From Pegoplata infirma (taxonomy: Eukaryota > Arthropoda > Insecta > Diptera > Anthomyiidae), in contig OY992537.1 in assembly GCA_963921195.1 (NCBI GenBank), positions 210,210,276 through 210,274,275 on the forward strand: DNA of 64,000 bases, read 5' to 3'. The notes below the pieces were generated by a model that worked only from the letters and a program-made list of their open reading frames with translations, was not told the origin of the DNA and searched no databases. The translations under genes and the position numbers were made by a program. The first letter of the stretch is position 1. Each line of letters opens with the position of its first letter. Positions 8,470 through 19,649 of this stretch are shown piece by piece.

Positions 8470-11400
8470 AAAAAACCGAATTTGTATAAAAAATTTTGGT
8501 ATCGATAACTAATTTTCTATAGAAATTTTGCTATCGATAACGTATTTTCAATAGAAAATTTTGTTATCGATAACTAATTTTTTATAGAAAATTTTGTTAC
8601 CGATAACTTATTTTCTTTAGAAAATTTTGTTATCGATAACTAATTTTCTACAGAAAATTTTGTTATCGATAACTAATTTTCTATAGAAAATTTTGTTATC
8701 GATAACTTATTTTCCATAGGAAAATTTGTTATCGATAACTAATTTTCTATAGAAAATTAGTTATCGATAACAAAATTTTTTTTTTCTTCTAAAGAAAATT
8801 AGTTGTCGACAACAAAATGTTCTATACAAAATTAGTTATCGATTACAAAATTTTTGTTAACTAATTTTCTATAGAAAATTTTGTTATCGATAACTAATTT
8901 TCTATAGAAAATTTTGTTATCGATAACTAATTTTCTATAGAAAATTTTGTTATCGATAACTAATTTTCTGTAGAAAATTTTGTTATCGATAACTAATTTT
9001 CTATTGAAAATTTTGTTATCGATAACTAATTTTGCAATCGATAACTAATTTTTTATAGAAAATTTTGTTATCGATAGCTAATTTCCTATAGAAAATTTTG
9101 TTATCGATAACTGATTTTCTATAGAAAATTTTGTTATCGATAACTAATTTTCTATAGAAAATTTTGCTATCCATAATAATTTTTTATGGAAATTTTGCTA
9201 TCGATAACTAATTTTCCAAAGAAAATTTTGCTATCGATAAGTTATTTTCTATAGAAAATTTTGCTATCGATAACTAATTTTCTTTAGAAAGTTTTGTTAT
9301 CGATAACTAATTTTCAATAGAAAATTTTGTTATCAATGACTAATTTTCTATAGAAAATTTTGTTATCGATATCTTAATTTCTATAGAAAATTTTGTTATC
9401 GATAACTAAATTTCTATAGAAAATTTTGCTATCGACAACTAATTTTCTATAGAAAATTTTGTTATCGATAACTAATTTTCTATAGAAAAAGTTGCTATCG
9501 ATAACTAATTTTGTATAGATAACTTTACTATCGATGACGAATTTTGTATAGAAAACTTTGTTATCGATAACTAATTTTCTATAGAAAATTTTGTTATTGA
9601 TAACTAATTTTCTGTAGAAAATAAGTAATCGATAACAACATTTTCTATAGAAAATTAGTTATCGATAACAAATTTATCTATAGAAAATAAGTTATCGATA
9701 ACAAAATTTTCTATAGAAAATAAGTAATCGATAACAAAATTTTCTATAAAAAATTAGTTATCGATAACAAAATTTTCTATAGAAAATTAGTTATCGATAA
9801 CAAATTTATCTATGGAAAATTAGTTATCGATAACAAAATTTTCTATAGAAAATTAGTTATCGATAACAAAAATTTTGTAATCGATAACTAATTTTGTATA
9901 GGACATTTTGTTGTCGACAACTAATTTTCTTTAGAAAATTTTGTTATATTTTCTATAGAAAATTTTGGTATCGATAACTATTTTTCTATAGAAAATTTTT
10001 GTTATCGATAACTAATTTGCTATAGAAAATTTTGTTATCGATAACTTATTTTCTATGGCAAAATTTTTATTGATTTTATCGATAACTAAATTTTGCTATC
10101 GATTAATAATTTTCTATAGAAAAATCTGTTATCGATTCTAAGTTTCTATAGAAAAAAATGTGATCGATTACTAATTTTATGTAGAAAATTTTGTTATCGA
10201 TAACTTATTTTCCATAGAAAATTTTGTTATCGATTACTAATTTTTTATTGAAAATTTTGATATCGATAACTTATATTCTTTAGAAAATTTTGCTATCGTT
10301 AACTAATTTTCTATATCGATATTATCGATAAAAAAAATTTCTATAGAAAATGCGTAATCGATAACAAAATTTTGTATAGAAAATAAATTATCGACATCAA
10401 AAATTTCTATAGAAAATTTGTTATCGATAACAAAAATTTTGTTATCGATAACTAATTTTGTATAGAACATTTTGTTGTCGACAACTAATTTTCTTTAGAA
10501 AATTTTGTTATATTTTCTATAGAAAATTTTGGTATCGATAACTAATTTTCTATAGAAAATTTTTGTTATCGATAACTAATTTGCTATAGAAAATTTTGTT
10601 ATCGATAACTAATTTTCTATGGCAAAATTTTTATAGATTTTATCGATAACTAAATTTTGCTATCGATAACTAATTTTCGATAAAAAATTTTGCTATCGAT
10701 AACTAAACAAATTTTCAATAGAAAATTTTGTCATCGATAACTAATTTCTATAGACAATTTTGGTATCGATAACTAATTTTCTATAGAAAATTTTGTTATC
10801 GACAACTAATTTTCTACAGAAAATTTTTGTTATCGATAACTAATTTTCTATAGAAAATTTTGTTATCGATAACTTATTTGCTCTAGAAAACTTTGTTATC
10901 GATAACTAATATGCTATAGAAAATTTTGTTATCGATAACTAATTCTCTATAGAAAATTTTGCTATCGATAACTAATTTTCTATAGAAAATTTTGCTATCG
11001 ATAACTAATTTTCTATATCGATATTATCGATAACAAAATTGTCTATAGAAAATTAGTTACCAAAAACAAAATTTTGTATAGAAAATAAATTATCGACAGC
11101 AAAAATTTCTATAGAAAATTTGTTATCGATAACAAAAATTTCTCTTAAAAACTAATTATCGATAACAAAATTTTCTATAGATAATTAGTTATCAATAACA
11201 ATATTTTCTTTAGAAAATTCATTTTCGATAACAAAATTTTCTATAGAAAATTAGTTATCGATAACAAAATTTTCTATAAAAAATAAGTTATCGATAACAA
11301 AATTTTCTATAGAAAATAAGTTATCGGTAACAAATTTTTCCATAGAAAATTTGGTTATCGATAACAAAATTTTCTAGAGAAAATTAGTTATCGATAACAA

Positions 11401-12130
11401 AGTTTCCTATAGAAAATTTTGTTATTGATAACAAAATCGTCTATAGAAAATATGTCAACGATAGCAAAATTCTATATAAATAATTAGTTATCGATAAAAA
11501 AAACGTTTTACACAAAATTATTTATCGAAAGCAAACAAACAAAATTTTCTACAGAAAATTAGTTTTCGATAACAAAATTTCTATAGAAAATTTGTTATCG
11601 ATATCAAAATTCTACATAGAAAATAAGTTATCGATAGCAAAATTTTCAATAAAAAATTAGCTATCGATAACAAAATTTATCGATAAAAAACTATTTAACC
11701 AACAAAATTTTCTATAGAAAATTAGGTATCGATAAAAAAATCGTTCTATAAAAAACTATTTATCAATAGCAAACAAACAAAATTTTCTACAGAAAATTAG
11801 TTTTCGATAAAAAAAATTTTCTATACAAAATTAGTAATCGATAACAACATTTTCTATAGAAAATTAGTTATCGAAAACAAAATTTTCTATAGAAATCTAT
11901 AGAAATTTCAATAGAAAATTGGTTATCGATAACAAAATTTCTATAGGAAACCTTGTTATCGATAACTAATTTTCTGTAAAAAATTTTGTTTTTTTGCTAT
12001 CGATAAGTAATTTTCTATAGAAAATATTGTTATCGATCACAAATTTTAGAAAATTTTGTTTTCCAAATATCGATAACTTATTTTTTATAGAAAACTTTGT
12101 AATCGATAACTTATTTTCTACCGAAAACTT
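8470..12130. repeat. 33-bp satellite of TTATCGATAA and TTTTCTATAGAAAA palindromes
   Basis: About 110 units of TTTTCTATAGAAAATTTTG + TTATCGATAACTAA. Each unit holds two near-perfect dyads, one around ATCGAT and one around CTATAG. Because both are palindromes, orientation shows only in the short linkers (ATTTTG versus ACTAA). On that basis the array switches direction several times, for example near 8755, 8865, 9615, 9885, 10315, 10440, 11020 and 11935. Edges are more diverged than the middle. TATCGATA is the Drosophila DRE consensus bound by DREF, and CGATA is the BEAF-32 core. Confidence 0.95.
9870..11140. repeat. Higher-order duplication within the 33-bp satellite
   Basis: A rare run of variant units at about 9870-10100 (including GACATTTTGTTGTCGACAAC, a unit cut to TTATATTTTC, and ATGGCAAAATTTTTATTGA) recurs at about 10435-10665 in the same order. 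The next variant block at 10312-10440 (CTATATCGATATTATCGATA, then AAATAAATTATCGACATC) recurs at 11008-11140. This indicates a segmental duplication of about 570-700 bp, i.e. a two-copy higher-order repeat. Confidence 0.75.
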
Positions 12131-13730
12131 AATAAAGAAATTATCATTAAACAATGGTGTAGTTTTATAAAAAAAAACAGAAGGTGTAAAATATCAAGAC
12201 TCTTGATTCAGGAGGTTATACATACACACAAACACATACACTTTTTTTGCCAAAATAAGTATTGTATATACATAAAACAACATTTTAAATTTTTCATCAT
12301 AATAGGTTGTCGTATTTCAAATAATGACAATGATTTCAAATGTTAAAAACCTCTTAGCTAAAGCAGCTTACATTATCAAGAAAAAAATTATAAAAAAACT
12401 TTTTGGTTTTTGGTTGCTGATGATGAAGATTTCAACTGTTTTTTAGCATTCCTCCCTGCTCCTCTTACAACTGGTTGCATAAAAAAAGGCTAAAAAGGTT
12501 AACAAAAGTATATTTTCTTTTGTACACAAAAAAATGTTTACTATTTATTTTAAATCACTGGTTTGCCAACAAACTGAAATTTCTACAACTCAAATTGACC
12601 GAAAAATTACAATGGTTTTGCGAATTTTACATTTTTTTTGTTGGTTATTGTTGGTTGTATTTATTAAGGATATTTTGAAAATTTCCTAAAGTGAGTGTAA
12701 AACCATGAAATCATTAAATGAAATTAATTTGATTTGCAACTTTTTGAGTTTTAAAACAACATTAACAAATAAAGATGAGCAAAAAATAGCGGAAAAATAA
12801 AAAAAAAGTTTAAAAATTATAAAAAAAAATAAGTGGCAGTAAATTGTACATTTAAAAACTTTAAATCCCCTGAGAAATTTGTTTAACATTTTTTTTGTGC
12901 AATTTAGGAGGGTTTAAGCAGAGAAAAAATTAATGTCATTAATTTAGAGAAGAAAAAACAAATACTTTTTTGGGTAGATAACAAGTAACTAACAATAAGT
13001 TACAGCTTAAACTTGAAAGAACTATAAAAACTCAAGATTTATTTCAAAAACAGAAACAATCGATTTCAACTTGAAAGTGCGACCATTTCAAATTTGGATC
13101 ATATTGGATGAGGAATTTATATTATTCGGAATAGATAGTTTTGCACTAACATTGTTCAACAAATTTGAGGTGAACTTAAAAATAACACCGCTCAACAAAT
13201 CGAAAGTTTTTGCCTCCGGTTTGAAGTTTCATATAAAATTTTAAAAGATTTTGACTCGCTGATTCCAAATCTGTGCTCCAAGTTTTTCCATCACGTCTAG
13301 AATTTTAATTATTCGCGGTTGAAAATGCGAAAAAACGCGATTTTTGCTTTTTTTGAAAGCCTGCACAGCAGCCACTGGGTGGAATAAAAGTCTGGTATAA
13401 AGCGTTAGAGTAGAATTGAACTATGATCTCAAATATATGATCAAAAAAATTTGAAGTTGTTGCACTATTATTGGCCAAACATGCATTTTAAAAAAACTCT
13501 GTGAAAAAAATTAGTAAAAGCACCATTTTTAAAAGGCTCTGAAACAAAAACCAGATGATCAATCTTTACTGTGATGAGCTCAAAATTTAGGCAAAATTCA
13601 TTCTTTCTTATAGGCTTTTAAACCCATTAAAGATATCTTCAGGTTTATACGAAAAATAACACAGAAAACTTGAATTTGTAACATATTTATTTTTTTAAGT
13701 TTTTCTTTGAAAAATATCAAAAAAAAACTA
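12131..13730. other. Unique DNA; possible single exon inside
   Basis: Less repetitive than its surroundings. Apart from the exon-like block at 12388-12470 I see no gene. A short CACACAAACACATACAC tract is near 12222. Short frames at 12475-12889 are AT-rich and not supported. Confidence 0.45.
12388..12470 (-). CDS. Possible last coding exon of an unrecognised gene
   Basis: Read on the minus strand, a pyrimidine tract ends in ...ATGCAACCAG at 12471-12474, a good splice acceptor. It is followed by 83 nt open to TAA (12390-12388). The translation after the partial first codon is VRGAGRNAKKQLK, then SSSSATKNQKVFL and stop. The block is GC-richer than its surroundings and basic/serine-rich, like the C-terminal tail of a nuclear protein. 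I do not recognise the protein. No upstream exon with a matching donor was identified above 12475, and no AATAAA is obvious just downstream. It could be chance. Confidence 0.3.
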
Positions 13731-13731
13731 A

Positions 13732-14338
13732 CAAGGGAAGTCTCCCTGGTGTCACCCTCCGATCTTCATGAAATTTGGATATGTTGTTAAGAACGAAAAT
13801 TAATTCGACACGTATTTTTTTTTAGCGGGCCAAACTCATTTTTAGGGGGGGTCGATTTGTATGGGGGGAAATTGACCTTTTTCAGTTTTTTACGTTTTAC
13901 GCCTACTTAAACAAAATTAATATAGGCATGTGTGGTATCAGATTGAATGTATTAAAAATTTTCTCGTGGTGCTAACAACGGGCCAAAGAAGTTAATATAT
14001 TTCGACTTATTAACAAAACTGTCCTAAAATTTCGGTATTTTACTCAATATGACAAAAAGTTGTGCATCTTTGGACACGTTCTTAGCACGCGTAGATAGGT
14101 TTTCTAAGGACCTTTCATTTGGTATGTAACATGACTATGTTTCTTTGCATAATATAGGAGATAAACGAAAAAAAATTAAAAATGGCCTTGTCTTCCCCCC
14201 TCCTGTTTACCCCCTAAATATGAATTTGGGCCGCTAAAAAAATACGACACGTATTTTTTTTATTTTTATTTTTTCTGATCTACAAAATAAAACCAATTCC
14301 ATAAAGATCCGCGGGTGACACTAGGGAGACTTTCCTTG
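13732..14338. mobile_element. TAA-flanked TIR element (CAAGGGAAGTCTCCC family)
   Basis: The ends are CAAGGGAAGTCTCCCTGGTG + TCACCC and its inverse, 26 bp with two mismatches, flanked by TAA at 13729-13731 and 14339-14341. Just inside both ends lie CGACACGTATTTTTTTT blocks in opposite orientation. 607 bp, non-coding. The element at 43444-44267 has related ends (CAAGGAAGGTCTTTC) and the same TAA duplication. Confidence 0.8.
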
Positions 14339-14341
14339 TAA

Positions 14342-14556
14342 GTCTTTTTTGTGGGAAACATTTCTTGGATTATCCGACTTTTCAATAGGGAATATGTTTC
14401 AGAAAATGTTTGGCAATCTTAGACATTTTCTAAGAAAAAGTGTCACCAAAAACTATACATTTTAAGGAAAATGACTATAGAAAAATTAAATTGCCTCAAA
14501 ACATTTAAAAAGTCATTAAAGTCTTTAGTTTTTCTAATCTCAGGTACTTTTTATAG
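14342..14556. other. No gene; decayed satellite-like DNA
   Basis: Contains diverged pieces reminiscent of the 35-bp satellite (TTAGACATTTTCTAAG). Confidence 0.4.
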
Positions 14557-14560
14557 AATT

Positions 14561-15618
14561 GAATAGTTCATGCGAATAAGGACGAATAGACCACTTTTTC
14601 GCAAACACGTTTTTTTGCATAAATGCATATTATTAGAAGAGCTCTACAATCCTATGCATAAATTTTGGGGAAATTTTGACTTTTAAGGCTAAAAAAATGA
14701 CTTTGAATGTGCAATAATTCGTATATTTTTATATTTTTGTTTAAATTGGGAGTGAACTAACGCACAATTTTAATTAAATACAACACAAAATCATACAAAA
14801 ATTTTACTTTCAGTAACAATGTGTTAAAAGAACATTACGAAGAACAAACCACACTTATTATATTGGCAAACAATTTTACCGTTCTTGAGTTATAAGACTT
14901 TAAAGTGTGGAAAGAAAAAAGGGCGAATATCCATCCTTAACAAAATATTATATAAAAATTATTTAGCTGCGAGTTTAAAATTGATATTAGCTAAAATTTG
15001 AAATTGTACACAAAAAAAACAATCTTAGCACATACAAACATTTAGTGTTAATACTGCATCCAATGTCAGAAATAAAAAAAAAATTGTTCATGTCCTTTTA
15101 TTATACGTCGTAGTATGCAGTCAAGGGTTAATATTATAATTCCTAAAAATGTATTTAGTGTCATAAAGAATTACTACTGCATCAAATAGCAGGAATATTA
15201 AAAAAAAAATTAACAAAAAAAATTTTTTTTCCATGTCTTGACAATCCTTATAAAGTGTATCCTTGAAGTCCTTAAAGTGTTACAAACAAATACCAACCAA
15301 AGTTCGTCAAGTTTTGCAAGTCTCATGAAAATGTAGTCAAAATCTGCTGCAAAATAACACATTTTTATTCAAATTTCAATACATTTTTTTGGATATTCGC
15401 CCTTTTTCCATTTAAGCAAAAATTTAAGTCCAATTTTTTGGCAAGTTCTCTTTCGAATACCTTACTAAAATTTTGTATATAGGTAGATGTGACCTAAATC
15501 TTTAAGCTAATACCAAAAAGTTGACAAAAATATTATTTTTTAACCGTTTCCTGCGTTTTTATTGTCCCCTGTAAAATTCTACAAATGGTCTATTCGTCTT
15601 TATTCGCATGAACTATTC
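14561..15618. mobile_element. TIR element with GAATAGTTCATGCGAATAA ends
   Basis: GAATAGTTCATGCGAATAAG + GACGAATAGACCA at 14561 is repeated in inverted form ending at 15618, about 33 bp with one or two differences. Both ends are bordered by AATT, which is self-complementary, so it could be a 4-bp target duplication or part of the TIR. 1,058 bp, no coding region. Both interior arms mention GGGCGAATATCC / GGATATTCGCCC (about 14920 and 15392), an additional inverted pair. Confidence 0.75.
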
Positions 15619-15622
15619 AATT

Positions 15623-16010
15623 GCTTACCAAATCCTGAAAATTTTGGTGTAGAAAGAATGTTTTGGTATTTTAGACTTTTTCTGTAGAAAAATAGATGAG
15701 AAAAAAATATTTCAGAACCTAAGAAGTTTTCTATTAGAAGAATTTTTCTATACAAAGAATTTTCGCTAAATATAGGAATATTTTGATGGAAAGATTGCCT
15801 AAGTATCTAAAAATTTTATACATGAAAGTGTAGCAGAATCTAAACATTTTTCTATAGCAAGAATTTAAATAAATCCTTAAAGCTTTTCTTTTACAAAATT
15901 CATCAGAACCCTAGAATTTTTCTATTGGGATAATGTCTCAGAATCATAAACTTTCTCTTTAAGCAAATGACTCAAAAAAATTTTAATCAGAAAAGTTTTT
16001 AACAGGATAA
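15623..16010. other. No gene; decayed 35-bp satellite relics
   Basis: Alternating pieces such as TTTTAGACTTTTTCTGTAGAAAAA and ATGTCTCAGAATCATAAAC show descent from the TCTCAGA.../CTATAGAAAAA unit, too diverged to align as an array. Confidence 0.5.
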
Positions 16011-17454
16011 TGTTTTTAGGCTGGTGTCTAATTTTAAAAAAGTTGCAGGACCCCACCTCAGTTTGAATATATAAGCTAACAATTAACGAAAAAGAAAACA
16101 AGAATTACTATTTTCATTTTCTTAAAACCAAAAATTTTAATAACTTGGGTTTGTAACTTGGATAATAATTCACCTCGTGGTGAATAAAACTGTTTTTCAT
16201 CAGCTGGTGAATAAAAAGTAACAAAATTATTTTTCAACAAACAAAATTTTTTTTTTCCTATTTATTTTTTCATCAATTTTTTTTTTAATCAATTTATTTT
16301 TTTTTTTCATAATTTTTTTTTTTTTTCATTATTTTTTTTTTCATCATTTTTTTTCCATCACATTTTTTTCATCAATTTTTTTTTTTATCAAATTTTTTTT
16401 TTTTCATCAAATTTTTTCTTTCATTAATTTTTTTTTTTCATAAATTTTTTTTTTTCATCAAAATTTTTTTTTTATAAATTTTTTTGTTTTTAATCAAATT
16501 TTTTTTTTTCATCATTTTTTTTTTCATTAATTTTTTTTCATCAATTTTTTTTTTTTTCATCAAAAATTTTTTTTCATAAATTTTTTTTTATCATATTTTT
16601 TTTCATCAATTTTTTTCATCAAATTTTTTTATCAAATTTTTTATTATCAATTTTTTTCTCACCAAAAAATTTTTGTTTTTCAGATTTTTTTTCATCAATT
16701 TTAATTTTTTTGTCATCAAATTTTTTTTTCATCAAAATTTTTTTTTTCATCAAATTTTTTTTTGTTTTTTCATCAATTTTTTTTTCATTAATTTTTTTTC
16801 ACATTTTTTTTTTTTTTCATGAATTTTTTTTTTTTCATCAAATTTTTTTTTCATAAATTTTTTTTCATCAAATTTTTTTATCAAATTTTTTATTATCAAA
16901 TTTTTTCTCACCAAAAAATTTTTGTTTTTCATATTTTTTTTCATAAATTTTTTTTACATCAAAAAATTTTTCTTTTCATCAAAAAAGTTCATCAAAAACT
17001 TCATCAAAATTTTTTTTCACCAAAAATTTTTGGTTCATTAAATTTCTTTTTAACATAATTTTGTTTTTCGTGAAAAAAAATATTTTTTTTTTACCAAAAC
17101 TACTTTTTTACCAAGTCTAAGCTTTTCGCATAAAAAATTTCCATTTGTTTATCAAATGTACACAAAACAAGTGAGAGTGTTATATTCTTTGGTGCCTTAT
17201 CTTTTATACTCTCCAAAATGTAAAAACACTTTTTTTGCACTTATTTTTGCACTCACTTACGAAATGTGCAGCTCTTTTGGTTTTTTAATGCGGTCCTCGA
17301 CTGATGTTTCAATTCGTTTTGCATGGAATAGCAAAGTAATATAACATTATTTTTTCTAAAAAAAACTTTGCTTTGGCAAGTACACCCAAATCTTCCACGA
17401 AACATTATCATGATTTAATGTGTTGGGCAAGAGTACAAAATTCGCAGGCATTTT
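16011..17454 (-). mobile_element. Interspersed repeat R1, copy 2
   Basis: Reverse-complement counterpart of 4119-6342 without the retroelement. It starts at AGGATAATGTTTTTAGGCTG, has the CACCTCGTGGTG and CATCAGCTGGTGAA palindrome relics, a long (TTTTTTTTCATCAAA)n run at 16250-17040, then the TATACTCTCCAAAATG block and CATTATCATG with GGGCAAGAGTACAAAATTCG. It is the uninterrupted reference for judging insertions in the other copies. Open frames inside are low-complexity. Confidence 0.75.
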
Positions 17455-18374
17455 TGGAACAAACATGTCTCAAATCTAATATATTTTCAATTGTAAAATT
17501 GATTTTGAATCTGGGTCTTTTGCTGTCAGAAAAATCCATTAGAACAACAGAAGACATTCTTAAGAGCACATTTATCAAAATATCAAACATATTCTTAAGT
17601 TTTGAAACCTTTTCTATGGAAATAAATTTTTAAATTTTTGAAATGTTTCTATAGAAAAAATTGTCAAAAACAATAGGTTAACACTAAAAAACCAAAACCA
17701 AAAGCTGGATCCGCGCCTGGTCTAGAATGCCCTTTGAGGCTTTTAAAATTTCAGAGAGGTCTTTTTTCGTATTGTTGAGTAATTAATTTTCAAAGTTCGT
17801 TACAGAGCCAAATATTTGATTTTTTTTTTCAAAATTTTTGCACTTACACAAAAAAACACCTCCCTGAAATTTTAATAGTGTTAACAGGACATTGTAAACT
17901 TTAACAAAAAATTTTGGTTTTTGAAATCCATGGTGTCCTTTGCCAGCAAAAAAGGATATTCCAATATTGCTTTCACAAATTTGGGTTAAAAAATATTTTT
18001 TTTAATTTTTGTTCTTATAAATTTTTAGTCTATATAATCTATATTTACGGTTTCCGAGTAAAAAAAAACAAAATCACTATAAAGAGTCAACTATTTGATA
18101 ATTAGAGCCCGTGCTCGATCTGTACTTACAGAAAAAATCAAATAAAATTACTGACAAAATATGTCGCCATTAGGCACGTCTCCGAAACAGAAAATGCAAA
18201 TTCCTTCATTTGTGTCTGCAGTTCCAGATCATGTTGGTAACCCTTGCGAAATAATGTAAGAGACAAAAACGTTGAAAGAATGTATGAAGTGAGGTTGCGA
18301 TTGCTAGAAATAGAATTGTAGTGTTAGAAACTGTCAAAATTTATTCTGTAGAAACTATAAATATTCACATATAT
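17455..18374. other. Unique DNA with a diverged direct repeat
   Basis: No gene seen. The part at about 17850-18130 (CACCTCCCTGAAATTTTAAT, ATCCATGGTGTCCTTTGCCAG, GATCTGTACTTA) resembles 18830-19125 (CACCTCTCTGAAATCTTAAC, TGGTGTCCTTGCCAG, AATCTGTACTTG). This marks two old copies of one repeat on either side of the SINE. Confidence 0.5.
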
Positions 18375-18389
18375 AAAAAACAGTTTTCA

Positions 18390-18560
18390 GGCGCCCCAGT
18401 AGGCTAGTTGGTAGCGTGCTAGCCTATGAGTCTGGGGGTCGTGGGTTCGATTTCCACCAGAGGCCTTGGTCTGTTTCGCTACAACGAGACGAAGGTCATT
18501 GTTACCAGTTCTCGGTTAGGTAAAATTAGTATATGATTTGTAATTATATGGTAATTCTTA

Positions 18561-18592
<32 letters not shown>
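18390..18592 (+). mobile_element. tRNA-derived SINE with poly(A) tail
   Basis: The 5' part looks like a tRNA: box A-like TAGGCTAGTTGG at 18400-18411, box B-like GGTTCGATTTCC at 18444-18455. It is followed by a tRNA-unrelated body and an A-run of about 30 (18563-18592). The insertion is bordered by AAAAAACAGTTTTCA at 18375-18389 and again immediately after the tail, ending at 18601, a classic LINE-mediated target duplication. The intact 15-bp TSD and long pure tail suggest a young copy. RNA polymerase III transcription from the internal promoter is expected from the family. It is not a functional tRNA. Confidence 0.9.
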
Positions 18593-18593
<1 letters not shown>

Positions 18594-18616
18594 AGTTTTC
18601 ATTAACAAGACAAACC

Positions 18617-18689
18617 GACATTTAAAATCCTACTGATGATGACACTAACTGGGGTGTTTGAAACCGGTATAGGAAAAACCAGAAATGTC
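18617..18689 (+). ncRNA. Hammerhead ribozyme motif, family B, copy 1
   Basis: CTGATGA (18633-18639), stem II ACAC...GTGT, GAAA (18660-18663), then the self-complementary ACCGGT as a minimal stem III, with predicted cleavage after A18669. Stem I pairs TCCTA (18628-18632) with TAGGA (18670-18674) perfectly, and further out GACATTT (18617-18623) with AAATGTC (18683-18689) perfectly, leaving an asymmetric internal loop. Unrelated in sequence to family A but the same type I, dimer-favouring layout. Its host repeat is shared with 30541-30640. Confidence 0.75.
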
Positions 18690-19640
18690 TATAATTTTTA
18701 GAAATTCAATTTTTCTTCTGCATTTTTTCAACTTGAACCCTTATTTGTTTTTTTTTAGATTTTTGCAAAAAAGTCAAATATTTGGCTTTTCAAATAATTT
18801 TGAAAATGTATTGCTCGACAATACGAAAGAACACCTCTCTGAAATCTTAACAGCATTAAAAAAACATTCTTAACTTCGATAAAAAATTTTGTTTTTGGAA
18901 ATCCTTGGTGTGCTTTGAGGCCCTATGCTCCTTGTAGGAACAACGGGAACATATATATATGGTGTCCTTGCCAGAAATAAAGGATATTTCAACAGTGCTT
19001 TTAAAATTTTTTTGTTCAAAATTTTTTTTTTCAAATTTTTAATTTTTCTGTCTAAAGTCAATATTAAGGCCCTGTTTCTTAAATTAAATCGGAGCCCTTT
19101 TCCCTTTTTTTAAATCTGTACTTGACTCATCAGAGTTTAATATTATACTTCCTAAAAAAAATTAACTATTTTACTGTTATCTATCTCGCCCTTCCAAAAT
19201 ATTCATCTATACCTTAATCATCTCAACATAATATTAGGATATATAAAACAGGTTGTTTCTCCCCCCCCCCCCATGAATTAGAAAATTTATGATGATTGTA
19301 GTAACAAAACAACCCTATAATCTCAAATCTTTGTGAAGTTAACTGTAACTATTATTTACATAAAGTACGGAGATTTCCATATTATTTTTGCACTAACTAA
19401 CCATCATTTTTATTACACGCAACTATAATTTGTTTATGTATGTCTGTATTTTTTTTTATTAAAAGAAACTTGTAGTTATTTTATTACCTGGAAATAAAAA
19501 AAAAACACACACACAAAAAACCTTAATAGAAGCAAAGGAAACCCATAACTGAAGTTATTATTAACAATACCTTAGGATAGGGTGGCAGTGGTTGACACGA
19601 AAAGAATACTTTATAGTAATATAGATTCTGACACCTTTTT
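18690..19640. other. No gene; repeat remnants
   Basis: Holds the second copy of the direct repeat noted at 17850-18130 (here 18830-19125), a 12-C run near 19261, and a short CA tract near 19505. Otherwise ordinary AT-rich DNA. Confidence 0.45.
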
Positions 19641-19649
19641 GCGATAGAA

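Noticed and set aside
8470..12130. Centromeric satellite
   Set aside because: Nothing in a single window shows centromere function; the array is short and surrounded by dispersed transposons.
12414..12440. Third hammerhead motif (CTGATGA at about 12416)
   Set aside because: No GAAA follows at the right distance and no stem II forms. On the minus strand it is part of the possible serine-rich exon.
17156..17344. Small gene in R1 (62 codons) and its relatives at 4176-4415
   Set aside because: The three R1 copies do not keep a common reading frame here; changes include single-base indels.
18390..18470. Functional tRNA gene
   Set aside because: Box A/B spacing is tRNA-like, but there is no clean acceptor stem, and the sequence continues into a SINE body with poly(A) and target duplications.
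19125..19140. Hammerhead core on the minus strand (TCATCAG)
   Set aside because: No stem II/GAAA combination can be drawn around it.
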